A DNA stretch of 64,000 bases, taken from the NCBI RefSeq assembly GCF_026262505.1, contig NC_067207.1, forward strand, positions 2,178,252 through 2,242,251. Direction: 5' to 3'. Numbering within the stretch: the stretch's first letter is position 1; the number at the start of each line of letters is the position of its first letter. Under the pieces are notes generated by a model. The model saw nothing but the letters and a program-made list of their open reading frames with translations, was not told the DNA's origin and ran no database searches. The position numbers and the translations under genes were made by a program. Of this stretch, positions 52,354-62,362 are shown piece after piece. This DNA is from Trichomonas vaginalis G3. Its lineage: Eukaryota > Parabasalia > Trichomonadida > Trichomonadidae.

Positions 52354-52359
52354 CATAGA
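52354..52359. repeat. Right target site duplication of Maverick element 2 (CATAGA)
   Basis: CATAGA after the poly-T, matching 28970-28975. Confidence 0.88.
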
Positions 52360-53133
52360 TCATTTATTTTTTCACACAAAAAATACAGCTTCTATTAATA
52401 TAAGTTACAGTTCTTAACTCAAACGTTATGGCCGAAATTGATTCAATTACAGCCGATAGTTTTTCCTTGATAGGAAAATTTCTATTCCGAGCTACAAGTT
52501 TCCGTAATTTAGGTTCCAAAGTTCATTTTTTAAATATTTATTACAAATTTTTATTATATTGAGTCGTATTTCTTCATTATAATAGAAATGTGCTTATATA
52601 TCTACCAGATATCCATTCAACAATATCCACTTTGCATAATTGAGTATTATATTCTTATTGAAATCAGACTTCATGTGGATAAATTAAAAAATAATCTATA
52701 TTTGATCTGTGGTTGCATTTATTATCATTATTTTGTCTAACAATTCAACAAAGTAATTTGATATCCTATGGATAGCGCTAATGGTATTCAAATCTGCAGA
52801 AAGCTATTAATTTCGAATATATGGACTGAGGATTAATGCATATATGAGTACTTTTTAATTTGAGTTAATATTTTAGATGATATATGCACTATTGAAGCAA
52901 TATCCAATCTGGATAATTCTGCAGCATATCAGACTAGATTGGAGGAACCCAATATTTCATTGCAACCTAAATCTATGATCTGTAAATCGATTTTGCAACC
53001 ATTTTTGACACTTTTATTTGAATTCACAGATCAGACACTTCTTTATGCAAGTTCTCTACATCAAAATTTCTGATTAGAGTTTTCGATAAAAAGTTTACAA
53101 TAAATGTGACATCAATATTTAAATTTTCAATAT
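52360..53133. other. AT-rich spacer, no gene seen
   Basis: About 770 bp between Maverick element 2 and the next gene. A TTTTCAATATATG stretch precedes the start codon; it only partly fits the trichomonad initiator TCAYWY and is not called. Confidence 0.5.
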
Positions 53134-54441
53134 ATGATACCAATTTCGCGTGATAATGACACTATCTTGAGGGATAGGGGTCTTTCACGCGGAAAGAGGA
53201 ATAGATCTCAAGATGGTTCATATATTACATGCGAAAAACGTGCGGAATTGTTGAAAGAAAAAGGTTTTCAGCCAGAATTTTTTGTAAATTTTATTCCTAT
53301 TGCTTCTCCTTCCAATTGGAGAAAGGATCTTACAAAAGTAACGAAAGATTCCGTTAAATCAACAATAAATAAACTCGAAACTATAAAGAAAAAAGTTCAA
53401 CAATTGCTATTAGATTCCCAAAACAAAGTTACCGAACTTTTAACAGAAGATAATGCTATAAAAACAAGAATTCTTACTTATAAAGGACGTGGATTAAACG
53501 AAAATCGAAAAATGTTTTATTTAATTTCTTATCTATCATTATTACGCACAAAAAAGGAGTACCTCATAATTAGCGAGTCAGATGCTATTACAAAACACAT
53601 AAATGCAATGATAAACATCTTAAATCGGCCAATTCATTACGAAAATATCATAGTATCCGTTGATATTGAAGGATACCTAGCCGCAAGAGTTGGTTTAGGT
53701 CCAAAAATTAAACGAATTGTTGCTAAAATTAAGCATTTAGAGTCTTACATCAAATGGCCTTCATTTACACCTCTTCCTACTGAAATAGGAGATCAACTAA
53801 TATACCCTACGGCAGAGACATACTCGATGTTCAAGAATATGGCATCAAATGCGAATACAAAATCAATAGAAAAAATATTCGAAGAATTTCATGCAATGAC
53901 AGACGACAACGAAGAGTTTATGATACTATTAGACCATTCATTCGATTTCGGTTGGCAAAAAGCTGATTTTCCCTACCTTTGTCTTCAACCAAGTAAAATC
54001 GGACTTTTTTTACGCGTAACACCACGAGCATTGAACGTAGACTTCATTCCAGAGCAGTTCATGGATGTACCTGTCAACAATCTGCAAGGAAAACAGTGGC
54101 CGTACAAAACTGTCGTTGATATTATCATTTCTATTCTTTTTGAGCTGAATCCAGTGAGAATGGCGCGAATTTTCAACAGTTCCCTTGAAGAGATTTCGAT
54201 ATGCATCGACAGATTGTATCCAGAACACTCTGATATTGATTTTGACACCGTTTTTTCATTTGCAGTTTTGTCAGTTATGGCTTCAGGAATTTTGGCCGAA
54301 GAAAAAGTTCTTGCGTACATTTCTCAGGTTTCTCTGCTTGATATTAGTGATTCATTGACGCAAGTTGGTGCTACTTATGCAGCAACAGCTTTGAATCACA
54401 TTCTGTCACTTGATGAAGAAGAACTTACTAATATTAGCTAA
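53134..54441 (+). CDS. Hypothetical protein, probable host gene
   Basis: 435 residues, single open frame from MIPISRDNDTILRDRG. N-terminus basic and Ser/Arg-rich (LSRGKRNRSQDGSY), then a helical coiled-coil-like segment (SVKSTINKLETIKKKVQQLL), and a mixed C-terminal part (WPYKTVVDIIISILFELNP; VLSVMASGILAEEKVLAYI). No signal peptide or clear membrane span. No stop or frame break, unlike the neighbouring elements, which fits a host gene under selection. The flanks show no Maverick leader. I do not recognise the family. Neighbour downstream on the opposite strand is the 1,543-residue gene. Confidence 0.6.
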   Translation: MIPISRDNDTILRDRGLSRGKRNRSQDGSYITCEKRAELLKEKGFQPEFFVNFIPIASPSNWRKDLTKVTKDSVKSTINKLETIKKKVQQLLLDSQNKVTELLTEDNAIKTRILTYKGRGLNENRKMFYLISYLSLLRTKKEYLIISESDAITKHINAMINILNRPIHYENIIVSVDIEGYLAARVGLGPKIKRIVAKIKHLESYIKWPSFTPLPTEIGDQLIYPTAETYSMFKNMASNANTKSIEKIFEEFHAMTDDNEEFMILLDHSFDFGWQKADFPYLCLQPSKIGLFLRVTPRALNVDFIPEQFMDVPVNNLQGKQWPYKTVVDIIISILFELNPVRMARIFNSSLEEISICIDRLYPEHSDIDFDTVFSFAVLSVMASGILAEEKVLAYISQVSLLDISDSLTQVGATYAATALNHILSLDEEELTNIS

Positions 54442-55262
54442 CTTTTTAATATTTTTTGTTTTTTTTTTGTTTGTAAATTTCGTTTTATTTTTAATTTCCT
54501 TTGTTTATTTTAGCTTTCAACAAAGAAAACATGAATGAAAAACACCTCAATAGACAACAAAATATCAAAAGTATTCATTTTTATGAGGATGCTTTATTGC
54601 CGTCTGGAGAAGTGACAAAATTATCATTATGGTCCAAAAAAGAGATTTTACAAGCATGTTTTGGTTCCCAAATAAAGGAAGAACTTCAATGCCATCTATG
54701 TATATAGTGCGCGAACACGCATTATATATGGAGTGGCTCTTTATCTGGTTAAAAATTCTATAATTCGAAAATTCGCATTGCCGTCTAAAACAGCCAAATG
54801 ACAATAATAATACCACATTTTTATTATTTGAAAACTATACTAAGCTTTCAATATGAACTATTTCCTTGTAGTTTCAGGTTTTTTGATAAAAGCAAAAATC
54901 TAAAAGCATGATGTAATATTTTGCAGATCTGATGCTTTTAATAGGGCTTACCAATTCATTGAAAAATATTATACAGAATGCAATCAAGAAATTATTCTCC
55001 AATGTTGTGAAGAAGGGCTTTGAGAAAAAGACAACCAAAGATATATAGAATTTTCTTTTTATTGAAGTGAAGATCTCTTATCGAATGTAGCTTCAATAAA
55101 AAGACTAAAGATTAAAAATGCTCCACTCATTCATCCTTCATGAAATGTATATCTTGAAGTTGTTCAATATCTTATCACAGTTTAAGAGAATATCAGAAAG
55201 TGGGAAAGTACAATTTTAAAACACATATATTTGTAAATTTGTAATATAAGAAAATAAACATT
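54442..55262. other. Intergenic region; one doubtful 58-codon frame
   Basis: AT-rich. A plus frame at 54531-54707 (MNEKHLNRQQNIKSIHFYED ... ELQCHLCI) has no recognisable motif; it could be a remnant. T-rich stretches after 54441 may hold the polyadenylation region of the 435-residue gene. Confidence 0.45.
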
Positions 55263-58200
55263 TTATTTAACATAATTTAATATGATCAAGTCTCTTCCTG
55301 TCTGAGAAGCTCTGTATGCAATCAGAGTAATCAGATCAGTCATCTTCTCCATGTGAACTAATTCTGTTGCTTCTCCCAAGCAGTCGTATTCGATGAACAA
55401 AAGAGCGCGAAGTTTGAGGTCATCAACCATCATAATAAAAGCAGGAATATTCATTGAGTACTTCGACAAAGCCAATTCAGGTAAAATCTTTCTTATAATG
55501 AGAGGAACCAGCCTTCTGTGGTTCTTTTTCTTCTTCATTTTACTCAACAAATCTGTAGCTTTCATTGGTTCAAATCCTTTAATAATCTCTGCCAAAGCTT
55601 TTACCAACTGATTGTCATCAACACCTGTTGTGCTGATTATATCTTTGTAGAGAGATTCAGTTTCATGTCCTTCAAGAAGTAAAATTGCAGCCATTTTCGC
55701 ACCACTTTGTGGGTTGTGAATTATATCAATTCCTTCTGTTTCGTTCAAACTTATCATGAGTTTTCTATTTTCGAACAAAAATTGGAAGAAATGATGTTGA
55801 ATACTAACTAAATTGTAGCTTTCTTGGAGCTCATCGTAGCTATAATTAGATCTTCCTTTCTGTGATTTCAACGCGTTGTCTAAACTCAACAAAGCATTGC
55901 TTGTTAAGTTGTAACTCTGCGTGAAACTTGTAGCTGTAGAAAACAAGTTTAATCTTGCAATTGATTCTTCAGCGTACATTTCTCTGAAGCAGTAAACGAA
56001 AGCAAGGTTTTCGTACATCGACATTTCTTTGAGATATTCTATCAATCCATTCCACATTTTGTTTGTCAATGCGAAATTAGGATCATTAGTTTTCATGAAT
56101 TTCTCAAATTCATTACCGAAATTCAATGTACAAAAAGCAGGAAGATAAAAGTAATTTGCGAACAAATTGACTTTTTCTTCTTCATTTTCTATCAAAAACA
56201 ATGTTTGATAAGCATCTCCAATGCATTGCATCATCATTAATATTGACAATGTATTAGAAATATCATAATATCTCATTACAAAGTATTTCGCATGCATTAT
56301 TAATTCCAATCTCTTCTTATCATCATCAGTTCTTGTTATTGGCAAACCTGGTTTAGATTTCCTCTTTTCTATGAATCTTTGCGACAAATTCTTCAAACAA
56401 AGATAAACATTTTGGGAATCAATTTTTTGTATATCTTCTTCTTTGATGGGAAGACTTAATTGTAACAAAGAAGGAGCTAATGATGGTGGAGCAATGGTTG
56501 CTTTCATCAATGGCATAATGAAAAGAGCGGTTGTGTCTAAAAATGGACTCTGATTTTGATGCCAACCTTTGTATTCAAAATTCTCAAGTCTGGTGGTTTT
56601 TGTAAAGTTAATCTTTTTGGCGTCATTGTAGAGTCCGAGTCTAAGAAGCAAAAATGAAATTTGGAAGTTCATCTTATCTGATGAAAGGTGACATAAATCA
56701 CAAATTTCATTTCCAACATCATAAATGTCACTTTTAATACTAATTTCCATCAAATAATCTCCGAAATTTTCTTCATCCAATCCACTAAAATTGTAAGAAA
56801 TTTTGTGGACGGCAAATAAACCAGATCTGACTAAGTTAAGAAGTATTTCTACAAGTTTATGTTGTTCGCCTTCTGCTATCGTCATGGCGGTTTGAAGTGT
56901 CAAAACCGCCGAATTTTCAGATTCTATAGAATTGATGTAAATTGATTTCACTGTGTCTTTGACTATCTTTTCAACAACAATTGACAAATTTTGACTTTCA
57001 GAATAAAATTCTTGTAAAAATCTGACAACTTTACATTTCATTGTAAAATCTGACATTCTATTTATCAAATCCGTGAAATCGTCGTCAGCCAGGAAATAAG
57101 TGATCTCTTTCTTGAGTGCAAATATCTCAGAAGGAAGCTTTTCTAAAGCATTTAATATTGAAATTCTGTCTATCGTCTGACATTCATTCAAAATTTGAGA
57201 AGGTAACAATTTAAATGCGTTTAGAATATCTCTGTTCTGCGGAGTAGCAGAGATCTCGAATACCTTTGTGAATCTAGTGAATTTCGTCAATAACTGGCGG
57301 AAATATTTTGGAAAACTTTTGACAATTTTTACCAAGAAAAATTCATCTTCTTCTTTGTATTTGTCAAATAAGTTTTCTACTGTCAAATATTGGCAATTTT
57401 CATTTTTGTTTATAAGATATTGCAAAGCAATTTCTTTTGACAATTTCTCAGTCAAAACATTGACAATGTCATTTTCAGAACCGTCACTTTTTGTAAAGTT
57501 ATCAATAACAAAATTGATTTTGATGTTAATTATTTGGTTTCTTTCTTCTTCATTTTCTGTTGTGTACTCTACAACATTCAATACATTATAAACGGTTTTT
57601 GTAAACTTCAGAATTTCCTTATTATCAAGCAAATACTTCAAAACTTGTCTGTGGTTGACATTGAACAAAATATCATCAATAAATTCATCTTCGCCTGTTT
57701 CAATTATTTGAATTAATTTCTTAAAATCATTTGAACGGTTTTGTAAATCAAAGTGAGGTGAAATATATGACAAAATTTCCTTAGGAATGTCAGGCAGTTT
57801 CATTAGTATGGAAGGATTGATCTGTGTGATACAAAGAACGATCATTTCCAGTTTATACTCATTGAAATTTTTGAGAACAAAATCTTCATCCAACTCGAAA
57901 TCGGAAGAATTCTCGAGGATGACTTCCATGATGGATTTTCCGGCCATCTTGCAAATCTTCTCAGCAAACTTGAGGTTGCCGGACTTGTACGAGGTCATAA
58001 TGGCCTTAGGAATGTCAATCTTTATCATATTTGTTACATGCCTGTATTCGTTAAGGTAATTGGAGAATTCGTAAAGCATGCTGTGCTTCTTGAGGTCTTC
58101 TAGGATGGGTTCAAGGTCGATTACGTTGTAAAATTGTTCGCAATCGTATAATGCTTTTCGAACTTGAGTTTTATTGAGAATATCAATAGGATCTTCGCTT

Positions 58201-59894
58201 TGCATCCTTTTCTCAATGATATCTTTGTATTCTGGGAATTTGTCAATGAAACCTCTCAAATTTATTTTCTGAGATTTTGTAAACTCAAATTCCAAATCGA
58301 TTATTTCTTTATATTTGAGACTTTCTTCGGAGAAATCTTGGTCATTCAGCTTGTTATACATCGCGTTAGATAACAAGAAGAATTTCCTGTACAAAGGAAG
58401 GCCTTGTGTCAGCATATCAGCTTTATCCCAGCGTTGGCTTAGAATTGCTTCGTAAATATCGGAAGGATTACGCTCGAAAAAGCTGTGGAACTGCGGTTCA
58501 CGCTGCCAGAATGGTATTTTCTGGAACATCGCGTTTGCATTTGCGATATATTGATTTGTACTGTAGTTATTTAATACTTTTACAAGCATTCTGACTGTAC
58601 TTGTCGTAAGCATGAAGTTTCCATCCTTTTTCATGAATAATAATGAGAATAAATCGATGCAAACACTGTCAAGAATTTTTGGATTTTGAATTGTAGATAA
58701 TACATCGTTGATTTGTTCGATAAACTTACTGGCATATGTAGGAGGAGATGTTAAAATCGAAAAGAAGTACCTAAAAGCTGTATATGACCTTAAAAAGTCA
58801 AAATCTGCTTTTGCTGCACGATCACTGACTGTAAAGTATCGTACTTTGCCGTAATTGAGTATTTCTGCATTACCTATCGCGTTTTGTATTAAAAATGGAA
58901 TTGAATTTTTCAATAAAATTTCTAAATCCGGAGTTTTATCTTTGTTGTTTAAGAATTGTATTAATTCGAGTAGCTTGTAATCATTCCTGAATCTTGCAAC
59001 TAATTGCGAGGCCCAAGAAGGCGGAAAATTTTCAGATAACAAAGGAACAATATTTTGAAGGTCTTTGTAAACCAAATCTTTATGTGCTACTAAGAAATAA
59101 GGAATTGTGGTCTGAAAAAGCTTAAAATTAGAAATCATCAAATTATAGTCTCCGCTCGTTAAATATTCGATTGCCATTTGATTCATGACATCCATGAAGT
59201 GTGTATTTAGATTTATAACAGTGTTCATACATGAAAATGCTAAATCTGGTATTTTTGGAAACGGATTTGGATATAAATACAGATTTGTAAGTCTTTTTTG
59301 CAAAGCGTGTGTTACATTTATGTCTGTATAGAAGAGAGGTATCTTAAACAAATCAAATACAACTTCATTATCAATGCGAAATGAGTTAAAAAATGAAATC
59401 GGAGCTTCTTGAAGGAGCCAGAATGATTCTTGACCAACAGAGTCATATAATGTTTCTAGTGTAACTGCATTGATTAATTGTCTGAACTTGTTATAGAGTA
59501 TTTTGTATGCTCCTGGATATGTATCTTTAAATGCCAACAAAAAGAAGGCAATGTTGTGCTTTTCTTTATCCGAAAAGTTGTAATTAGCTTGATTCGAGTT
59601 AAGATATGGAAGTAGAGCTCTTACAATTTGATCTTTTGATCGATTAAGAAAATATAATACAATTTCTTCATTAAAATTTAAGTCGGACTTATCAAATCGC
59701 TTTAGAATGCAGTCAACAATATACCTATTACCAAAATTCTCATCACTTTTATCAATTAAATTAAAATATTCATGCAGATTTTTAATTGCGATGTTTTTGT
59801 CGCAACTTTCTACGAAAACATCCGTTAAGAGTGCTTCGCTGAACATAGCATGATAAATGTAATCCCATGTTGACCGATCTTCTATGGGATCCAT
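55263..59894 (-). CDS. Large helical-solenoid protein, possible spastizin (ZFYVE26)-like tail
   Basis: 1,543 residues in one frame starting MDPIEDRSTWDYIYHAMFSE. Almost entirely helical with repeating Leu/Ile-rich pairs; no signal peptide or membrane span. The last 300 residues (YLKEMSMYENLAFVYCFREM; ALLSLDNALKSQKGRSN; HHFFQFLFENRKLM; GAKMAAILLLEGHETESLYK) follow the order of conserved segments in the C-terminal solenoid of ZFYVE26, though the FYVE zinc finger is not visible. That family works in endolysosomal trafficking with spatacsin. The resemblance is weak and from memory; a generic trafficking solenoid is the alternative. Unbroken frame and length mark it as a real host gene. Its start is ~300 bp from the first gene of Maverick element 3. 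Confidence 0.6.
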   Translation of the reverse strand: MDPIEDRSTWDYIYHAMFSEALLTDVFVESCDKNIAIKNLHEYFNLIDKSDENFGNRYIVDCILKRFDKSDLNFNEEIVLYFLNRSKDQIVRALLPYLNSNQANYNFSDKEKHNIAFFLLAFKDTYPGAYKILYNKFRQLINAVTLETLYDSVGQESFWLLQEAPISFFNSFRIDNEVVFDLFKIPLFYTDINVTHALQKRLTNLYLYPNPFPKIPDLAFSCMNTVINLNTHFMDVMNQMAIEYLTSGDYNLMISNFKLFQTTIPYFLVAHKDLVYKDLQNIVPLLSENFPPSWASQLVARFRNDYKLLELIQFLNNKDKTPDLEILLKNSIPFLIQNAIGNAEILNYGKVRYFTVSDRAAKADFDFLRSYTAFRYFFSILTSPPTYASKFIEQINDVLSTIQNPKILDSVCIDLFSLLFMKKDGNFMLTTSTVRMLVKVLNNYSTNQYIANANAMFQKIPFWQREPQFHSFFERNPSDIYEAILSQRWDKADMLTQGLPLYRKFFLLSNAMYNKLNDQDFSEESLKYKEIIDLEFEFTKSQKINLRGFIDKFPEYKDIIEKRMQSEDPIDILNKTQVRKALYDCEQFYNVIDLEPILEDLKKHSMLYEFSNYLNEYRHVTNMIKIDIPKAIMTSYKSGNLKFAEKICKMAGKSIMEVILENSSDFELDEDFVLKNFNEYKLEMIVLCITQINPSILMKLPDIPKEILSYISPHFDLQNRSNDFKKLIQIIETGEDEFIDDILFNVNHRQVLKYLLDNKEILKFTKTVYNVLNVVEYTTENEEERNQIINIKINFVIDNFTKSDGSENDIVNVLTEKLSKEIALQYLINKNENCQYLTVENLFDKYKEEDEFFLVKIVKSFPKYFRQLLTKFTRFTKVFEISATPQNRDILNAFKLLPSQILNECQTIDRISILNALEKLPSEIFALKKEITYFLADDDFTDLINRMSDFTMKCKVVRFLQEFYSESQNLSIVVEKIVKDTVKSIYINSIESENSAVLTLQTAMTIAEGEQHKLVEILLNLVRSGLFAVHKISYNFSGLDEENFGDYLMEISIKSDIYDVGNEICDLCHLSSDKMNFQISFLLLRLGLYNDAKKINFTKTTRLENFEYKGWHQNQSPFLDTTALFIMPLMKATIAPPSLAPSLLQLSLPIKEEDIQKIDSQNVYLCLKNLSQRFIEKRKSKPGLPITRTDDDKKRLELIMHAKYFVMRYYDISNTLSILMMMQCIGDAYQTLFLIENEEEKVNLFANYFYLPAFCTLNFGNEFEKFMKTNDPNFALTNKMWNGLIEYLKEMSMYENLAFVYCFREMYAEESIARLNLFSTATSFTQSYNLTSNALLSLDNALKSQKGRSNYSYDELQESYNLVSIQHHFFQFLFENRKLMISLNETEGIDIIHNPQSGAKMAAILLLEGHETESLYKDIISTTGVDDNQLVKALAEIIKGFEPMKATDLLSKMKKKKNHRRLVPLIIRKILPELALSKYSMNIPAFIMMVDDLKLRALLFIEYDCLGEATELVHMEKMTDLITLIAYRASQTGRDLIILNYVK

Positions 59895-60192
59895 TCACTT
59901 TTAATTTATTTTTTATATTTATTATGGGGTCGGTACATAAAAAAACAGATAGGAAAAATATTGATAACAAATCGGATCATTTCACGAGAAATTTTGCAAT
60001 TTATTCTTATATACAGTCTGAGTGAATTTTACATAGAGTTCAGATTTGATTTTGTCAAAATTCCAGTAGTAGGATATGATGGGCTTTGTGACTTTTTTTG
60101 TAAACGTAAGAATTCATACAATATCGAGCGATTTTGTATCATTTTTTTAACATATTAATTTTAAAATAATTTATTTTTTTATTCTTACATAA
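59895..60192. other. Junction between host gene and Maverick element 3
   Basis: Contains the 5' region of the 1,543-residue gene and presumably the left end of element 3. No terminal repeat like those of elements 1 and 2 (no GGTAGTGGGG, no long A-run) is seen, so the boundary cannot be placed. A T-rich ATTTTTTTATTCTTACATAA string directly precedes the start at 60193. Confidence 0.4.
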
Positions 60193-60573
60193 ATGACCCA
60201 ACAAGTAAAACCAGATAAAATAGATTATCGAATTTTAGAGGATGGTGTTCCTGTTTATATTCAAAGATTTAAAGGGAAGCAATATTATAGAATTGTTAAT
60301 CCTGAATACATAAAACATTTATTTAAAAAGGAAGATTGTGAATTATTAAACGTTAATGAATATGAAACCAATAAATCAAAATTGAAATATAAATATATTG
60401 GAAGTGATGAAAGATGCAAAGATAAAGATAAAGTTTATACAGTTTCATATAATGAATGGAAAACCAATAAGATAAGAAAACATTTAGGAGATTATGGGAA
60501 ATGTTCTGAATTCTTTAAATCTAGTATATACGAGAGAGTAAAAGAAATTAGAAATAATTATTTTCATGAATAA
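60193..60573 (+). CDS. Small Maverick element 3 protein
   Basis: 126 residues, MTQQVKPDKIDYRILEDGVP to IRNNYFHE. Basic, with YIQRFKGKQYYRIVNPEYIK and a Lys/Asp-rich middle. First gene at the visible left side of the element. Start has the context TTCTTACATAAATG shared with other genes of this element. No family recognised. Confidence 0.5.
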   Translation: MTQQVKPDKIDYRILEDGVPVYIQRFKGKQYYRIVNPEYIKHLFKKEDCELLNVNEYETNKSKLKYKYIGSDERCKDKDKVYTVSYNEWKTNKIRKHLGDYGKCSEFFKSSIYERVKEIRNNYFHE

Positions 60574-60886
60574 AAGATTCACTACCATAATGAAATAAAA
60601 ATTTTTTTAAAAAAATAAACCATTAAAAATTCATGTCTTACATTTATGAAAATTTATTTTTATTTTGTATGAAACCGATTTTAAAAATTTATGAATAATT
60701 TATAAAAAGTTTTTATTCCTACAATTCCTATATTACCATTAATAAAAAGAATATATTTTATAATAATTTCATTCGAACATGTTAAAATTTATCTGCATTT
60801 TGAAAAAATTTTATTATAAATGATAATATAATTTATTAAATTAATATATAACTTATGAATAATTTATTTTTTTAATTCGTAAGAAA
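60574..60886. other. AT-rich spacer inside Maverick element 3
   Basis: About 310 bp, more than 80 percent A/T by eye, with several TTTATGAA..TTTAT near-repeats. No gene; possible regulatory or origin-like DNA. Confidence 0.4.
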
Positions 60887-61366
60887 ATGAGTGGATCAAG
60901 ATTCGTAACCGTCAATCAATTAATGGATGTTCTTTCACCAATTCTTGAAAATGTTAAACAAGTAGATGTTTATTTCGATGATTATGTAGAAAGTTTATAT
61001 TATAAAGGTAAGTTTAATATTAAACCCATTGCTTTTGCATTTGATAATAAATTAATTGAAAATGCAAAAATTTGGGAATTAATTCCAGATATTGAATTTA
61101 TAACAAATATTAAGGATAAATGGTTTAAACGAATTCCAACCACTAAAGTTCTTTGTAAATTAATGATCAAAACCGAGGCCAAAGAATTTCATGAATTTAC
61201 ATATCATCCAAATAAAGTTTCAGAACTAGAAAATGAAAAACTTCAGAAAAAATTAAACGATAGACTTTCAAATGATCGTATTGAAAAAATAAATAAACTA
61301 GCAGAAGTTGCATTTAATAATGAAATATTTGATGAATATAACCTTGAACTCAGTGATGGACTTTAA
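60887..61366 (+). CDS. Conserved Maverick protein, homologue candidate of 37268
   Basis: 159 residues from MSGSRFVTVNQLMDVLSPIL. Shares with the element 2 gene an initial F-[IV]-[ST]-V-N-x-x-M segment, then DVYFDDY and KPIAFAFDNK against NVYFYHF and EPVKFAVVTK. C-terminus charged helix (EKLQKKLNDRLSNDRIEKIN). Retention in two distant lineages suggests a core function, unknown. Confidence 0.55.
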   Translation: MSGSRFVTVNQLMDVLSPILENVKQVDVYFDDYVESLYYKGKFNIKPIAFAFDNKLIENAKIWELIPDIEFITNIKDKWFKRIPTTKVLCKLMIKTEAKEFHEFTYHPNKVSELENEKLQKKLNDRLSNDRIEKINKLAEVAFNNEIFDEYNLELSDGL

Positions 61367-61376
61367 GTCCTGGGCT

Positions 61377-61757
61377 TTAAGGACCCGGGCTCAACGAGTT
61401 ATGATTTATGAAATCAATTATTTGATTCATTCTTTCTTCAATCTCTTCTATTCTTTTTGTTAAATCATCAATTTTCATTAATGAGGTGATTCTTGATTGA
61501 GGAATAGATTTTAAACTAACAACACCTTTTATTTTTGAAATTTTGAATCCATCAACTTTAAACATTTTATTCAATTTACATGTTGTCAATTCTTCAAATA
61601 ATTTTTTATTATTAGCATAATAGTCATTAAATTCTTCAACAGATGAAAAAATTTTTGTTTCAGTAATGGGTTTAACAATGTTTATTTTATTTTGAACATC
61701 TTCACTTTCATTTATTTTCTTCCTTCTCTGTTTCATTTTTTTTAATATTGGTTTCAT
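61377..61757 (-). CDS. Minus-strand Maverick element 3 protein with coiled-coil end
   Basis: 126 residues. N-terminus strongly basic (MKPILKKMKQRRKKINESED), a globular middle (FSSVEEFNDYYANNKKLFEE), and a helical end (LMKIDDLTKRIEEIEERMNQ). Convergent with the gene ending at 61366, 10 bp apart; between them GGGCTTTAAGGACCCGGGCT could form a small hairpin. No family recognised. Confidence 0.5.
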   Translation of the reverse strand: MKPILKKMKQRRKKINESEDVQNKINIVKPITETKIFSSVEEFNDYYANNKKLFEELTTCKLNKMFKVDGFKISKIKGVVSLKSIPQSRITSLMKIDDLTKRIEEIEERMNQIIDFINHNSLSPGP

Positions 61758-61823
61758 TTATCATTAAATAAAAATTAGAATATAAGTGATGAAATATATT
61801 TTTTAATTAATATTAAATCAGAA

Positions 61824-62059
61824 ATGGCGGCAGGATTCTTTAAAAATTATGGGAAGGAATTAAGAAAGCAGCAAGTTGGGTTCATCAGAAAATAATAAAA
61901 CCCATTGCAAACTTTTTGGCACCAGTAGCGAAAACGGCAGGAACTATAATTGGTGGAGTATTAGGTGCTAAAGCAGGTAATCCAGCGATGGGAGCACAAG
62001 CAGGTAACGCAGTTGGTGGAATTGCTGAAGGAATACTTAATAAAATAGGAGGAAAGTAG
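61824..62059 (+). pseudogene. MAAGFFK peptide 1, pVI-like (broken)
   Basis: Starts MAAGFFK; the later part is Gly/Ala-rich and hydrophobic (APVAKTAGTIIGGVLGAKAG; GGIAEGILNKIGG), a membrane-active look as in glycine-rich virion peptides. Convergent with the second MAAGFFK gene. About one break. Confidence 0.45.
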
Positions 62060-62079
62060 TGGAAAAATAAATATTATTT

Positions 62080-62292
62080 TTATCTCAATATCGGTTGTAG
62101 TCTTTGATAAACTTTTGCTCCCTTATTTAAAACTTCTCTTACCGGAACATTAGGTGCTATTTGTTCCGCAACGTCACTAATTGCTTCTTTATTCTTAAAT
62201 ATCCAATTTGCTCCCTTCTTCATTGTTTCCCAAACTTTATGCGCTCCTCTTTTTACTTTATCCCATAACTTTTTAAAGAATCCTGCAGCCAT
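62080..62292 (-). CDS. MAAGFFK peptide 2, pVI-like
   Basis: 70 residues: MAAGFFKKLWDKVKRGAHKV and a second amphipathic stretch ETMKKGANWIFKNKEAISDV, ending VYQRLQPILR. Basic amphipathic helices suggest membrane or DNA contact. Same first seven residues as the convergent gene at 61824, so they are probably an inverted duplicate pair. Head-to-head with the capsid gene (70 bp between starts). Confidence 0.5.
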   Translation of the reverse strand: MAAGFFKKLWDKVKRGAHKVWETMKKGANWIFKNKEAISDVAEQIAPNVPVREVLNKGAKVYQRLQPILR

Positions 62293-62362
62293 AGTTGATT
62301 ATTTCATTAAAATTAAAAATTCATTTTCATCTTTTAATTTTGATTTTTTTATTTCATCATAA

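Noticed and set aside
53121-53133. Trichomonad initiator (TCAYWY) before the 435-residue gene
   Set aside because: TCAATA lacks the pyrimidine at the fourth position; only a partial fit.
54531-54707. 58-codon gene downstream of the 435-residue gene
   Set aside because: No recognisable pattern; kept only as a note in the spacer entry.
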